Part shown: positions 1 through 5,409 of the stretch, in pieces | Position numbering within the stretch: position 1 is the stretch's first letter | Layout of the letters: each line of letters begins with the position of its first letter | From: Candidatus Uhrbacteria bacterium | Lineage (GTDB): Bacteria > Patescibacteriota > Patescibacteriia > UBA9934 | Assembly (NCBI GenBank): GCA_903891735.1 | Contig: CAITFQ010000019.1 | Span: 1-8,234, forward strand | Length of the DNA: 8,234 nt | Reading direction: 5' to 3' | Made by a program: the position numbers and the translations under genes | The notes under the pieces: model-generated | Databases searched by the model: none | What the model saw: only the letters and a program-made list of their open reading frames with translations | What the model was told of the DNA's origin: nothing

Positions 1-39
1 AACACTAAACTGTTATTCTCATGCAACAAAATTTATTCC

Positions 40-78
40 AAAAATATTCTGCAAAAATAATTTGCCGAATATTTTTTT
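40..78 (+). terminator. AT-rich stem-loop with T-tract
   Basis: Arms 40-55 and 61-76 pair over 16 positions with a single mismatch (T50 opposite C66), around the 5-nt loop AATAA. The right arm runs into seven T's (72-78). This fits an intrinsic terminator for a plus-strand gene lying to the left of the window. Its outer ten bases, AAAAATATTC and GAATATTTTT, recur exactly in the hairpin at 353-414 on the other side of the small gene. The high A+T of the stem makes a weak terminator possible. Confidence 0.5.
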
Positions 79-135
79 ACAAAGTTATACACACCCTACA
101 ACACAAAATTTATTACTTATAAAATGTTTTTGCAG

Positions 136-141
136 TATACT
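136..141 (+). promoter_or_regulatory. Probable -10 box of the H1-like gene
   Basis: TATACT matches the bacterial -10 consensus in 5 of 6 positions and would start transcription near 148, giving a leader of about 80 nt. I see no convincing -35; the best-spaced hexamer, TTACTT at 113-118, is poor. The surrounding GCAGTATAC (132-140) is repeated exactly in front of the minus-strand gene at 474-938. Confidence 0.4.
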
Positions 142-150
142 ATTAGTAAT

Positions 151-172
151 CGTCGTGATAGCTATCGTGACG
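151..172. promoter_or_regulatory. 22-bp imperfect palindrome, possible operator
   Basis: The region is symmetric about the central AGCT. The inner ten bases GATAGCTATC (157-166) are a perfect palindrome, and CGTC and GACG at the ends are also complementary; only the GT steps between break symmetry. It lies just downstream of the predicted transcription start, where a dimeric repressor could bind. The operator role is inference. Confidence 0.3.
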
Positions 173-179
173 AAACAGA

Positions 180-201
180 AAAAGTTTTCAGAAAAACTTT
201 T
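180..201 (+). promoter_or_regulatory. Leader hairpin before the H1-like gene
   Basis: AAAAGTTTT (180-188) pairs perfectly with AAAACTTTT (193-201) across the loop CAGA. It lies in the 5' leader about 10 nt ahead of the Shine-Dalgarno sequence. It may stabilise the transcript or modulate ribosome access; nothing in the sequence decides between these. Confidence 0.35.
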
Positions 202-210
202 CTGCTGAAA

Positions 211-219
211 GAAAGGGGG
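211..219 (+). promoter_or_regulatory. Strong ribosome binding site fixing the start at 229
   Basis: GAAAGGGGG ends 9 nt before the ATG at 229. It is the reason for choosing this internal ATG rather than the one at 124, which has no such sequence and lies upstream of the likely -10 box. Confidence 0.65.
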
Positions 220-228
220 TGTATATTT

Positions 229-333
229 ATGGCAGCCGCAAAAAAGGCCGCGAAGAAGAAAGCAGCTCCTAAGCGTAAGGTCGCTAAGAAAGCAGCACCT
301 AAGCGTAAGGCAGCTAAGAAGAGCCGCGCATAA
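229..333 (+). CDS. Histone H1-like lysine/alanine-rich basic protein, 34 aa
   Basis: The 34-residue product is almost entirely Lys, Ala, Arg and Pro, with two tandem copies of a 10-residue unit (KKAAPKRKVA, then KKAAPKRKAA); the DNA repeats with a 30-bp period across 256-310. There is no globular domain, so it resembles the C-terminal tail of histone H1 and bacterial H1-like proteins (AlgP, Hc1/Hc2, HctB types), which bind nucleic acid through charge. The likely role is nonspecific DNA or RNA binding in the nucleoid; that is inference from composition. The start at 229 is set by the strong GAAAGGGGG site. It is the only plus-strand protein gene here, and it is bracketed by two hairpins sharing identical outer arms. 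Low-complexity repeats of this kind change length easily, so copy number may vary between strains. Confidence 0.75.
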   Translation: MAAAKKAAKKKAAPKRKVAKKAAPKRKAAKKSRA

Positions 334-352
334 CTTGCGTACTCTCCTTACA

Positions 353-414
353 AAAAATATTCGTTACGCGACGAGCATTACATATGTATGCTTATCGCCG
401 TGACGAATATTTTT
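353..414 (+). terminator. Long stem-loop terminator after the H1-like gene
   Basis: Bases 353-368 pair with 399-414 over 16 positions. The only non-Watson-Crick pair, T365 with G402, is a G-U wobble in plus-strand RNA. An inner AGCAT/ATGCT stem (374-378, 388-392) caps it. The right arm ends in a T-rich run. It would end the H1-like transcript; in the opposite sense it could also stop minus-strand transcripts from the gene at 474-938. Confidence 0.65.
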
Positions 415-430
415 ATTTCTCAAACAGAGA

Positions 431-456
431 AGGGGCCCCACCGCAGTGGAGCCCCT
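431..456 (-). terminator. GC-rich terminator hairpin of the 474-938 gene
   Basis: AGGGGCCCCAC (431-441) and GTGGAGCCCCT (446-456) form an 11-bp stem with a 4-nt loop. It is complete only in minus-strand RNA, where the one odd pair becomes G-U. It lies 17 nt past the TAG of the minus-strand gene. The trailing tract is only weakly T-rich (TCTCTGTTTG), so it may work together with the hairpin at 353-414. Confidence 0.65.
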
Positions 457-473
457 CTAGGACGACGACGCGA

Positions 474-938
474 CTAGCGGCTGAAATCGATAGCCGCCAC
501 TTCTCCGCGCTTGAACCGGTGGTCGAGCACCGTCACTTCTTCACGCCAGCCGTTCTCGCCAGGGCACATCCCACGCACCCCGGCGGAACCAAAGGCATGA
601 CCAGGAGCACCGTAGTAGAGGTCGCCCCAGAAGTTGACACACTCGTAGGACTGCCACTGAACCGGGATCTCGTCCTGGTGAGCGAGGTACCACTCAAGCA
701 CGTTGGTCCGCAACACCGAGACGTTGTTGTCGGTCAACCATGCCCGCAACTCGCTGCCGAACATGCCCCAACGTTTCGACTGCCCCGGAGCAACCATCAC
801 GTTGGTCATCCGCACATCATAGTCGGCGTTCATCACGCGCGAACCGATGATGTACTGACACTCCGCTCCCCGCGGCAAGCGCAAGCGCCGGGGTGTGGCC
901 GAATCAACACTACAATCAACAATAAAAGACCTTTCCAT
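474..938 (-). CDS. Conserved hypothetical protein, NVL..IP..W..FWG type, 154 aa
   Basis: The function is unknown. The C-terminal half carries the pattern TNVLEWYLAHQDEIPVQW followed by VNFWGDLYY, which I recognise from memory as a family of small soluble hypothetical proteins common in Patescibacteria; no activity is known to me. There is no signal peptide, membrane segment or obvious catalytic motif, and Trp, Tyr and Gly are frequent in the second half. The start at 938 is supported by AAGGAAGG 4-11 nt upstream (942-949), one of the best ribosome sites in the window. G+C is high (41 of 60 bases at 841-900), unlike most neighbours. A GC-rich terminator follows the gene, and a nested inverted repeat with a TATACA box precedes it. 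It appears to be a single-gene unit, separate from the EndoQ gene upstream. Confidence 0.75.
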   Translation of the reverse strand: MERSFIVDCSVDSATPRRLRLPRGAECQYIIGSRVMNADYDVRMTNVMVAPGQSKRWGMFGSELRAWLTDNNVSVLRTNVLEWYLAHQDEIPVQWQSYECVNFWGDLYYGAPGHAFGSAGVRGMCPGENGWREEVTVLDHRFKRGEVAAIDFSR

Positions 939-948
939 GGAACCTTCC

Positions 949-994
949 TTGTGGCTGCCTCAAATTAGTTTGAGGACTCTGTATACTGCCACAA
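949..994 (-). promoter_or_regulatory. Nested inverted repeat and -10 box before the 474-938 gene
   Basis: TTGTGGC (949-955) is complementary to GCCACAA (988-994), and between them CCTCAAA (958-964) pairs with TTTGAGG (969-975) around TTAG. Between the two right arms lies TATACA on the minus strand (980-985), a plausible -10 box inside GCAGTATAC. TTGACC (1006-1011) is the nearest -35-like hexamer, but its 20-bp spacing is too long. The arrangement could be an operator or a leader structure ending at the Shine-Dalgarno sequence. Confidence 0.4.
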
Positions 995-1021
995 AATAAA
1001 CTCTCGGTCAAACGCAAACAC

Positions 1022-2278
1022 CTATAACAACTTTTTTTGTGCCTTTTTCTCTTCATCACTAAATATCTTTACCTTCCCATAAACCCCATCATATCCCGGT
1101 GTAATCGCAACTTGCCCTGCCCTCATCCTCTCTATGGCTTGGCCAATTACTAAACTCGACGAAGCAGTAATCGACACCATCGGCGCATCCAACAACACAT
1201 AAAACTCATTCCCCACCTCGGCAATCAACTTTTCATACTGCGCCTGCACTTTTGTCCCAGCCGTCGTCGCCAACCCCATCGATTCAGCAATCACCTCTTG
1301 CAGCGGCACGATCGATTTGTAAGGCACGTGATTACTTGGGAACGGCAGTGCTGGCCTCGTCGCCAAATCCGCAATCCGCGACATGACGCCGACGGTGATG
1401 ATTCCGCCACACTTCGGACACCTCCCTTTCAATCTTTTCGTTTCTGCAGGCAAGCAACTAAACCCACATGGTGCATGCCCGTCCAAATGGTACTTGCCCT
1501 CCTCAGGAAAGAATTCGATGGTGTACTTAAAGGCCGCCGTATCGCGCTCCCGCAAAATTCGTATAAACTCGTGGTAAGATAATTTACTCTCATCGATCTC
1601 AAACACATTCGCTTCCCGTCCAAAATTCCGCGGACTATGCGCGTCAGAATTCGAAATCAACATGACATTATCGAGTTGCGCGAGCGATCGGTTCATCAAC
1701 GGGTCACTCGACAACCCCGTCTCCACGGCATAGATGTACGGCGTCATCTCGCCCCAACATTCTTCCAAAGAATCGAAACCAGATTTTGATCCAAACACAC
1801 TAAACCATGGCGTCCACGCATGCGCCGGAATCATGACGATATTCTCGTCGAGTCCTCTGAACACTTTATATAATTCCTCGCTATCGAATCCCAAAATCGG
1901 CCGACCATCACTCTTGCGATTACTTCCCTGCTCATCCAACCATCGGTTAATATTTCGTACAGCTTAAATACTCGGCGCAAGAACGATGTTATGAACTCTC
2001 CTCACTTTTCCTCCTCGTTTATAAATCTGCGCCAACTCCGTCGTCAACATGTAACGCATCTTCGGGAACTCTCCTGACTTCAATTTATACAATCCAGACT
2101 CCGCCTCTTCTAACTTCGTTTCTAATTCACTGAACCACATCGGGTGCGTAAAGTCCGCCGTACCCAACACATTGACCCCCTTTTTCTCGCACCACAACGC
2201 ATTATTCTCCAGCGTCAACTCTTGCGAACACGCCCTCGAAAATCTTGAATGCAAATGCCAATCTGTAATTACTCTCAT
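1022..2278 (-). pseudogene. Endonuclease Q (PHP domain, damaged-base nuclease), interrupted by an in-frame TAA
   Basis: Read through, the product is 418 codons, close to archaeal EndoQ (about 420). EndoQ cuts DNA 5' of deaminated bases and abasic sites. The PHP metal site is visible: HLH (residues 8 and 10), DFTHP (H45), E81, the PAHAWTPWFS segment (H153) and SDAHSPR (D212, H214). A four-cysteine zinc motif typical of EndoQ follows (C271, C275, C287, C290), then the C-terminal domain to TAG at 1022. Codon 105 is TAA (1964-1966). The frame is the same on both sides and the homology continues directly (LAPSI-stop-AVRNINRWLDEQG), so this is one nonsense change, not a frameshift; family members usually have a charged residue there and GAA is one base away. 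It could be a recent pseudogene, a read error, strain variation or readthrough. The start at 2278 lacks a Shine-Dalgarno sequence; TAAAAG (2285-2290) sits at leaderless spacing. Confidence 0.8.
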
Positions 2279-2303
2279 AAATATCTTTTAGCTCTCTTCA
2301 CCA

Positions 2304-2437
2304 AACTCATGCTTGTCAGTTGGTCATCGACGACGCCAGCCTCGGCCCTGTAACGGCGCCCGAGTCAGACGAGGTGAGACGGCCGTTACGGTTGACGACG
2401 GCGCAGCTAGGAGAGGGCTAACTGGCGAGCATGAGTT
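2304..2437 (+). ncRNA. Candidate structured RNA, about 134 nt, unknown class
   Basis: The outer arms 2304-2321 and 2420-2437 pair over 18 consecutive positions, including two G-U pairs (2314/2427 and 2316/2425). An inner stem pairs CTGTAACGGC (2348-2357) with GCCGTTACGG (2382-2391), again with one G-U, around a 24-nt loop. A short AGCCTC/GAGG-CT pairing (2338-2343 with 2413-2419, one bulge) may bridge the two. All three wobbles form G-U only if the plus strand is the RNA; the minus-strand transcript would have three A-C mismatches. The element fills most of the 163-bp gap between the membrane protein and EndoQ genes, both minus-strand. I see no good promoter upstream and no T-tract after it. 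It does not match tRNA, 4.5S, 6S, tmRNA or RNase P signatures that I know. It could instead be a DNA-level repeat. Confidence 0.4.
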
Positions 2438-2441
2438 GCAC

Positions 2442-3068
2442 TCACATCATCGTCGACACTTTACGATGCACATACCACGTCGTCACATACACCACCGCGC
2501 CGCTATACAAGAAAAATCCTCCTACCGTAATCGACCTGGCCACCAAAATTCCAACACAGCTATAAAAGAACGACAGCCCGAACAAAATAATTATCGCGAG
2601 CGCTATCATCGACATCCTTCGCGGCAACATCATCGCCTCAGCCACCACGAGTAACACCAACCACAACACAAACCTAAACGGCCCAATCAAAAAACAACAA
2701 AAACTCATCGTCACAAACATCACCACGGTCGACGTCGTCTCAGTCACCTTCTTCATCACGCCCCGCAACCTCGCCACCCCAAACATCAACAACAGTCCAA
2801 CCACCCACAAGCAAACCACCTGCCACAACGCATCACGGAGCAATGAGGTCAGCACGCCGACTCCGCGCGCACCCATCAAAGCACTCGTCAACCGCATGAA
2901 CACAATCAATCCTCCCATTGGCAACAAACCATAAACCACCCCCAACCCGAGCGCCCCGAGCGCCAATCCCCTACTTACCCCATCTAATCTCTTCACCTCA
3001 CCCCAAAAATCGCTTAACCTCCCCACCCAATAGCTCTTAATCTTCAGCCAAATATCATTTATCTTCAT
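2442..3068 (-). CDS. Polytopic membrane protein of unknown function, 208 aa
   Basis: I do not recognise a family. An amphipathic N-terminus of about 30 residues rich in Lys and Trp is followed by roughly five or six hydrophobic segments (near residues 35-58, 82-100, 115-133, 134-148, 153-176 and 182-200), with positively charged connecting loops (RLRGVMKK, LPRR) and a short HRKVSTMM tail. This predicts an integral cytoplasmic-membrane protein without a cleaved signal peptide and without visible catalytic residues. The start ATG (3066-3068) has no Shine-Dalgarno sequence. Instead TACAAT lies nine bases ahead, so the mRNA would have a leader of about 2 nt. The gene ends just 4 bp from the structured element at 2304-2437 and has no clear terminator of its own. 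Confidence 0.75.
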   Translation of the reverse strand: MKINDIWLKIKSYWVGRLSDFWGEVKRLDGVSRGLALGALGLGVVYGLLPMGGLIVFMRLTSALMGARGVGVLTSLLRDALWQVVCLWVVGLLLMFGVARLRGVMKKVTETTSTVVMFVTMSFCCFLIGPFRFVLWLVLLVVAEAMMLPRRMSMIALAIIILFGLSFFYSCVGILVARSITVGGFFLYSGAVVYVTTWYVHRKVSTMM

Positions 3069-3076
3069 ACCAAATC

Positions 3077-3105
3077 ATTGTACTCAAAAAGGTGAATACG
3101 CTCAA
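3077..3105 (-). promoter_or_regulatory. Promoter of the membrane protein gene
   Basis: On the minus strand TTGAGC (3100-3105) and TACAAT (3077-3082) are separated by exactly 17 bp. The predicted start near 3070 is only about 2 nt from the ATG at 3068. The -35 overlaps the loop of the preceding terminator hairpin, so the two elements share bases. Confidence 0.6.
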
Positions 3106-3119
3106 CGTATTCACCTTTT
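3086..3119 (-). terminator. Intrinsic terminator of the oxidoreductase gene
   Basis: AAAAGGTGAATACG (3087-3100) and CGTATTCACCTTTT (3106-3119) form a perfect 14-bp stem around CTCAA. On the minus strand the stem ends in TTTTT, 10 nt after the stop codon of the oxidoreductase gene. This is a textbook intrinsic terminator. Confidence 0.85.
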
Positions 3120-3128
3120 ATCCATAGC

Positions 3129-4220
3129 CTACTCAACACTCACCCATTCTCCATCTTTTGCTGCACTCTCATAACAAGCACTCCCCACCGTAAACGCCCG
3201 CAAACCATCCTTAATCGTCGGCGACAAGGCGTTACCCTCCAGCAAATTACGCACAAACCAGTAATCCTGAATCGCGTAATAATCACTGACGAACAGCATA
3301 TCTTCACGCATGCTCAAGTCCTTAAACAATGGTTCATTCACAATCATCTGGTACAAATCCGGCCGTTCAAGTTTCGCTTCGGCCTTATCGTCACGCACCG
3401 TAATGTGGTGCATATCGTAAGTGTCGAGCGTTATCAACGCCTTATTAAAGAAAATCTCAAAGTGACGGATCGACTGATGCGCCGGAATATCGTGCCAAAT
3501 ATGCACCATGTTGCCGGTGACGCCACTCGCAAACTCTAACCGCACCTCCATATAATCCTCAATCCCCTCATAGCCTGCGAAGTTGTTGGATCTCGCCGAC
3601 ACTCGCTTCACCCTGCCAAACAACCACTCAAACAAATCGAGGTCATGAATGCCGTGCTCAATCAACACGCCAGCTCCGGCCAAATCGACCTTGCTCCGCC
3701 AATCCGTAAAGTGGGAAATCCCCTTAATCGGAAACATCTGGTCATCACGCAACACAATGGTGCGCAGTGGCGACTCTTTAGCCCTGGTCTCGAGCAACTT
3801 TTTTAACGCATGATACGTCGGCGCATAACGCAACACAAACCCCACTTGGTTCGGCACTCCCGTCGACGCAAAAATCTCGTTGACCGCTTTAGCCTGCTCC
3901 AAATTAACTGCAAACGGCTTCTCAAAGAAAATTGGCTTGCCTAACTTCGCCGCCCGTTCAATCACCTCAATATGAAACTTCGTCGGCAAACAACTAAAAA
4001 TGACGTTGATGTTCGGATCATCAATCACACTATTCACGTCATCCGTAAATCTCCCAATTTCAAAATCCTTGGCCGCACTGGCCGCCGCCTCTAAATTCTT
4101 ATCCGCAATCGCCGCAATAACCATTTTATCCCCAAACATCGGCCGCACCAACCGTAAACTTCTGGCATGCTCCCTGCCAATGTAACCCGCTCCAATAATC
4201 CCAATCGATAACTTTTCCAT
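3129..4220 (-). CDS. Gfo/Idh/MocA-family NAD(P)-dependent oxidoreductase, 363 aa
   Basis: The N-terminal Rossmann domain shows GIIGAGYIG (residues 7-15, GxGxxG nucleotide-binding loop). The family EKP motif is at 100-102 (FFEKPFAV), where the lysine helps bind cofactor and substrate. The C-terminal alpha/beta domain contains GAGVLIEHGIHDLDLFEWL (about 182-200), the usual position of the active-site histidine and aspartate. The length is normal for the family and the gene is intact. Members oxidise or reduce sugars, inositols and nucleotide sugars; the substrate cannot be read from sequence. Its neighbours (glycosyltransferase, nucleotidyltransferase) suggest a sugar or sugar-nucleotide substrate, which is inference. 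The ATG at 4218-4220 has no clear Shine-Dalgarno sequence. A perfect 10-bp inverted repeat lies 24-46 bp upstream, and a perfect terminator follows the gene. Confidence 0.9.
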   Translation of the reverse strand: MEKLSIGIIGAGYIGREHARSLRLVRPMFGDKMVIAAIADKNLEAAASAAKDFEIGRFTDDVNSVIDDPNINVIFSCLPTKFHIEVIERAAKLGKPIFFEKPFAVNLEQAKAVNEIFASTGVPNQVGFVLRYAPTYHALKKLLETRAKESPLRTIVLRDDQMFPIKGISHFTDWRSKVDLAGAGVLIEHGIHDLDLFEWLFGRVKRVSARSNNFAGYEGIEDYMEVRLEFASGVTGNMVHIWHDIPAHQSIRHFEIFFNKALITLDTYDMHHITVRDDKAEAKLERPDLYQMIVNEPLFKDLSMREDMLFVSDYYAIQDYWFVRNLLEGNALSPTIKDGLRAFTVGSACYESAAKDGEWVSVE

Positions 4221-4243
4221 AGTGTAAAATTAGATCAAAGCGC

Positions 4244-4266
4244 AAAGTAATAATTCTTATTACTTT
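4244..4266. repeat. Perfect 10-bp inverted repeat upstream of the oxidoreductase gene
   Basis: AAAGTAATAA (4244-4253) and TTATTACTTT (4257-4266) are separated by TTC. The repeat lies between the terminator at 4277-4308 and the oxidoreductase start. Possible roles are an operator for a dimeric regulator such as the TrmB-like protein, or a second AT-rich terminator stem on the minus strand. The sequence does not decide between them. Confidence 0.45.
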
Positions 4267-4276
4267 CTGCCTTGAT

Positions 4277-4308
4277 GGGGTGCGAGAGTTTCGTAACTCT
4301 CACACCCC
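4277..4308 (-). terminator. GC-rich terminator hairpin of the glycosyltransferase gene
   Basis: Bases 4277-4290 and 4295-4308 form a 14-bp stem around a 4-nt loop. The single imperfect position is a G-U pair in minus-strand RNA. It starts 7 nt past the glycosyltransferase stop. No T-tract follows directly, so it may need the inverted repeat at 4244-4266 as a second stem. Confidence 0.65.
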
Positions 4309-4315
4309 ACACGCG

Positions 4316-5329
4316 TCACCTAGCCACGAGCTCCTGAATCGACGGTAGGATGGCGTCCAGCGGATAAGCGCCGAACATAGCCGCTCCATTGCCCGACTTG
4401 GGTGGTGCCCAAAATGGGTGATCAACTCCGCTCTTCTTGTTCAGATCCTTGATCTGCTGCACCTGCATGGTGTGCAACGGCTTCCAACCGCCAGTCTGCA
4501 GCAGCTGCGCCATAAAGGCCAAAATCCCTCGGTACATCACGCTGTGATCGTGATCGTTGTTCTTCTTGTCACGCAGCACAGCGTGCAACTCGACCTCACC
4601 GAAGACAGCTGGCGTCTCGTTACGCTCGAGCAAGTCCATCAAGATGGCCATCTCGATCGCGTAACGCGTTGCCCCCCGCATACGTTTGAGGTCGCGCCAA
4701 CGGAGCGACATCTGCCCGCACAGCGGCCACTGGAGCGCACCGATGCCCGCGTACGGCACTCGTGGCAACCCCAAGAAGGCAATGATCCCCTCGTTGTTAC
4801 GCCCGAGCGAAGCCAGTTTGATGATTTTGATGTCACCATTCCAAGCTTCCCAACCAGCCAGCAAGAGCGGGATCGGCGAGACCTCGCCCAGGTTGGTGAT
4901 GTCGGCGTCGAGGAAGAAGATGCGAGCATCATCAGGCGTCTGCACTCGAGCCAACTCGAGACAGGCCGCGAACATGGCCGTTCCCTTGCCCTTCAGGCGC
5001 GAACGATCGATGCCGTACTCCGTGTCCAAGCGCAGCACGATTTCCGCGCTCAGGATGACATCCTGATGCAACACCGTGACTCCGAACACCGCGGCAATCT
5101 CAGCCGTCTTGTCCGTGCTGTGGTTGACCATGATGATGATCTGCTCGGGCGAAAACCCAGCCTGCATCAGGTAACCGATGGTCGAACCGATCGACTCAGC
5201 TTCGTTGCGAGCCGGAATGACCACCCGATCAGAGGCCAAAATCTTGACCTCATACTTGCCTGCTTCTGCAAACGTCAGATGCCGAGGCGAAACAAACTGA
5301 CGACCCTGCTCAATGCTATCCTTCTCCAT
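4316..5329 (-). CDS. GT-A fold glycosyltransferase resembling glucosyl-3-phosphoglycerate synthase (GT81), 337 aa
   Basis: The catalytic landmarks run in GT-A order: VVIPARNEAESIG (about 36-48, nucleotide-sugar binding), LKGKGTAMF (GKG at 114-116), the metal-binding FFLDADI (DAD at 141-143), LQWPLCGQ (about 199-206), RYAIEMAILMDL (E226) and DKKNNDHDH (about 255-262). The GKG, DxD, PL-G and Y-IE-ILID-like blocks in this spacing recall GpgS/MpgS enzymes, which join a nucleotide-activated sugar to 3-phosphoglycerate; this is recognition by eye, and another GT2-type acceptor is possible. The last 45 residues are basic or proline-rich and match nothing I know. I chose ATG 5329 because AGAGGAG (5337-5343) lies 7 nt ahead; an in-frame GTG at 5395 would add 22 Gln/Thr-rich residues without a good site. 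G+C is high (40 of 60 bases at 4681-4740) compared with its neighbours. Confidence 0.8.
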   Translation of the reverse strand: MEKDSIEQGRQFVSPRHLTFAEAGKYEVKILASDRVVIPARNEAESIGSTIGYLMQAGFSPEQIIIMVNHSTDKTAEIAAVFGVTVLHQDVILSAEIVLRLDTEYGIDRSRLKGKGTAMFAACLELARVQTPDDARIFFLDADITNLGEVSPIPLLLAGWEAWNGDIKIIKLASLGRNNEGIIAFLGLPRVPYAGIGALQWPLCGQMSLRWRDLKRMRGATRYAIEMAILMDLLERNETPAVFGEVELHAVLRDKKNNDHDHSVMYRGILAFMAQLLQTGGWKPLHTMQVQQIKDLNKKSGVDHPFWAPPKSGNGAAMFGAYPLDAILPSIQELVAR

Positions 5330-5336
5330 CTCAACA

Positions 5337-5343
5337 CTCCTCT
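5337..5343 (-). promoter_or_regulatory. Ribosome binding site of the glycosyltransferase gene
   Basis: AGAGGAG on the minus strand lies 7 nt before the ATG at 5327-5329. It is the main reason to prefer this start over the in-frame GTG at 5393-5395. The 80-bp gap to the TrmB-like gene therefore contains a leader; I see no clear promoter in it. Confidence 0.65.
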
Positions 5344-5409
5344 GCTTGGTAGTTCTCTGCTGTTGCGTAGTCGCCTGCCCTATGCCGACGACCACACCTC
5401 AGCCGAGAA

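Noticed and set aside
124..228. N-terminal extension of the H1-like protein from ATG 124
   Set aside because: There is no ribosome site at 124, and the predicted -10 box lies downstream of it. The extra 35 residues differ completely in character from the K/A/R/P repeat, while GAAAGGGGG precedes ATG 229.
384..968. 194-codon plus-strand open frame
   Set aside because: It is antisense to the 474-938 gene, which has a strong ribosome site and a recognisable family pattern. The plus-strand protein is Pro/His/Arg-rich, as expected of an antisense shadow, and contains the terminator hairpin.
1964..2278. Two separate EndoQ proteins, or an alternative genetic code
   Set aside because: The halves are one continuous homologue split by a single stop, and the second half has no ribosome site at its TTG. 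Recoding known in CPR concerns UGA, whereas this is TAA and TGA is used as a terminal stop by two genes here.
2304..2437. Integron attC site, retron RNA or CRISPR-like element
   Set aside because: There is no integrase, reverse transcriptase or repeat array nearby, and the arms lack the paired core-site consensus of attC. A simple long-stem RNA or repeat fits better.
2422..2450. Intrinsic terminator for the plus-strand element at 2304-2437
   Set aside because: The stem is long, but the following GCACTCACATC has no T-tract, so it is not called a terminator.
5330..5395. 22-residue extension of the glycosyltransferase from GTG 5395
   Set aside because: ATG 5329 has AGAGGAG at good spacing; the GTG has none. 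The extension is low-complexity Gln/Thr.
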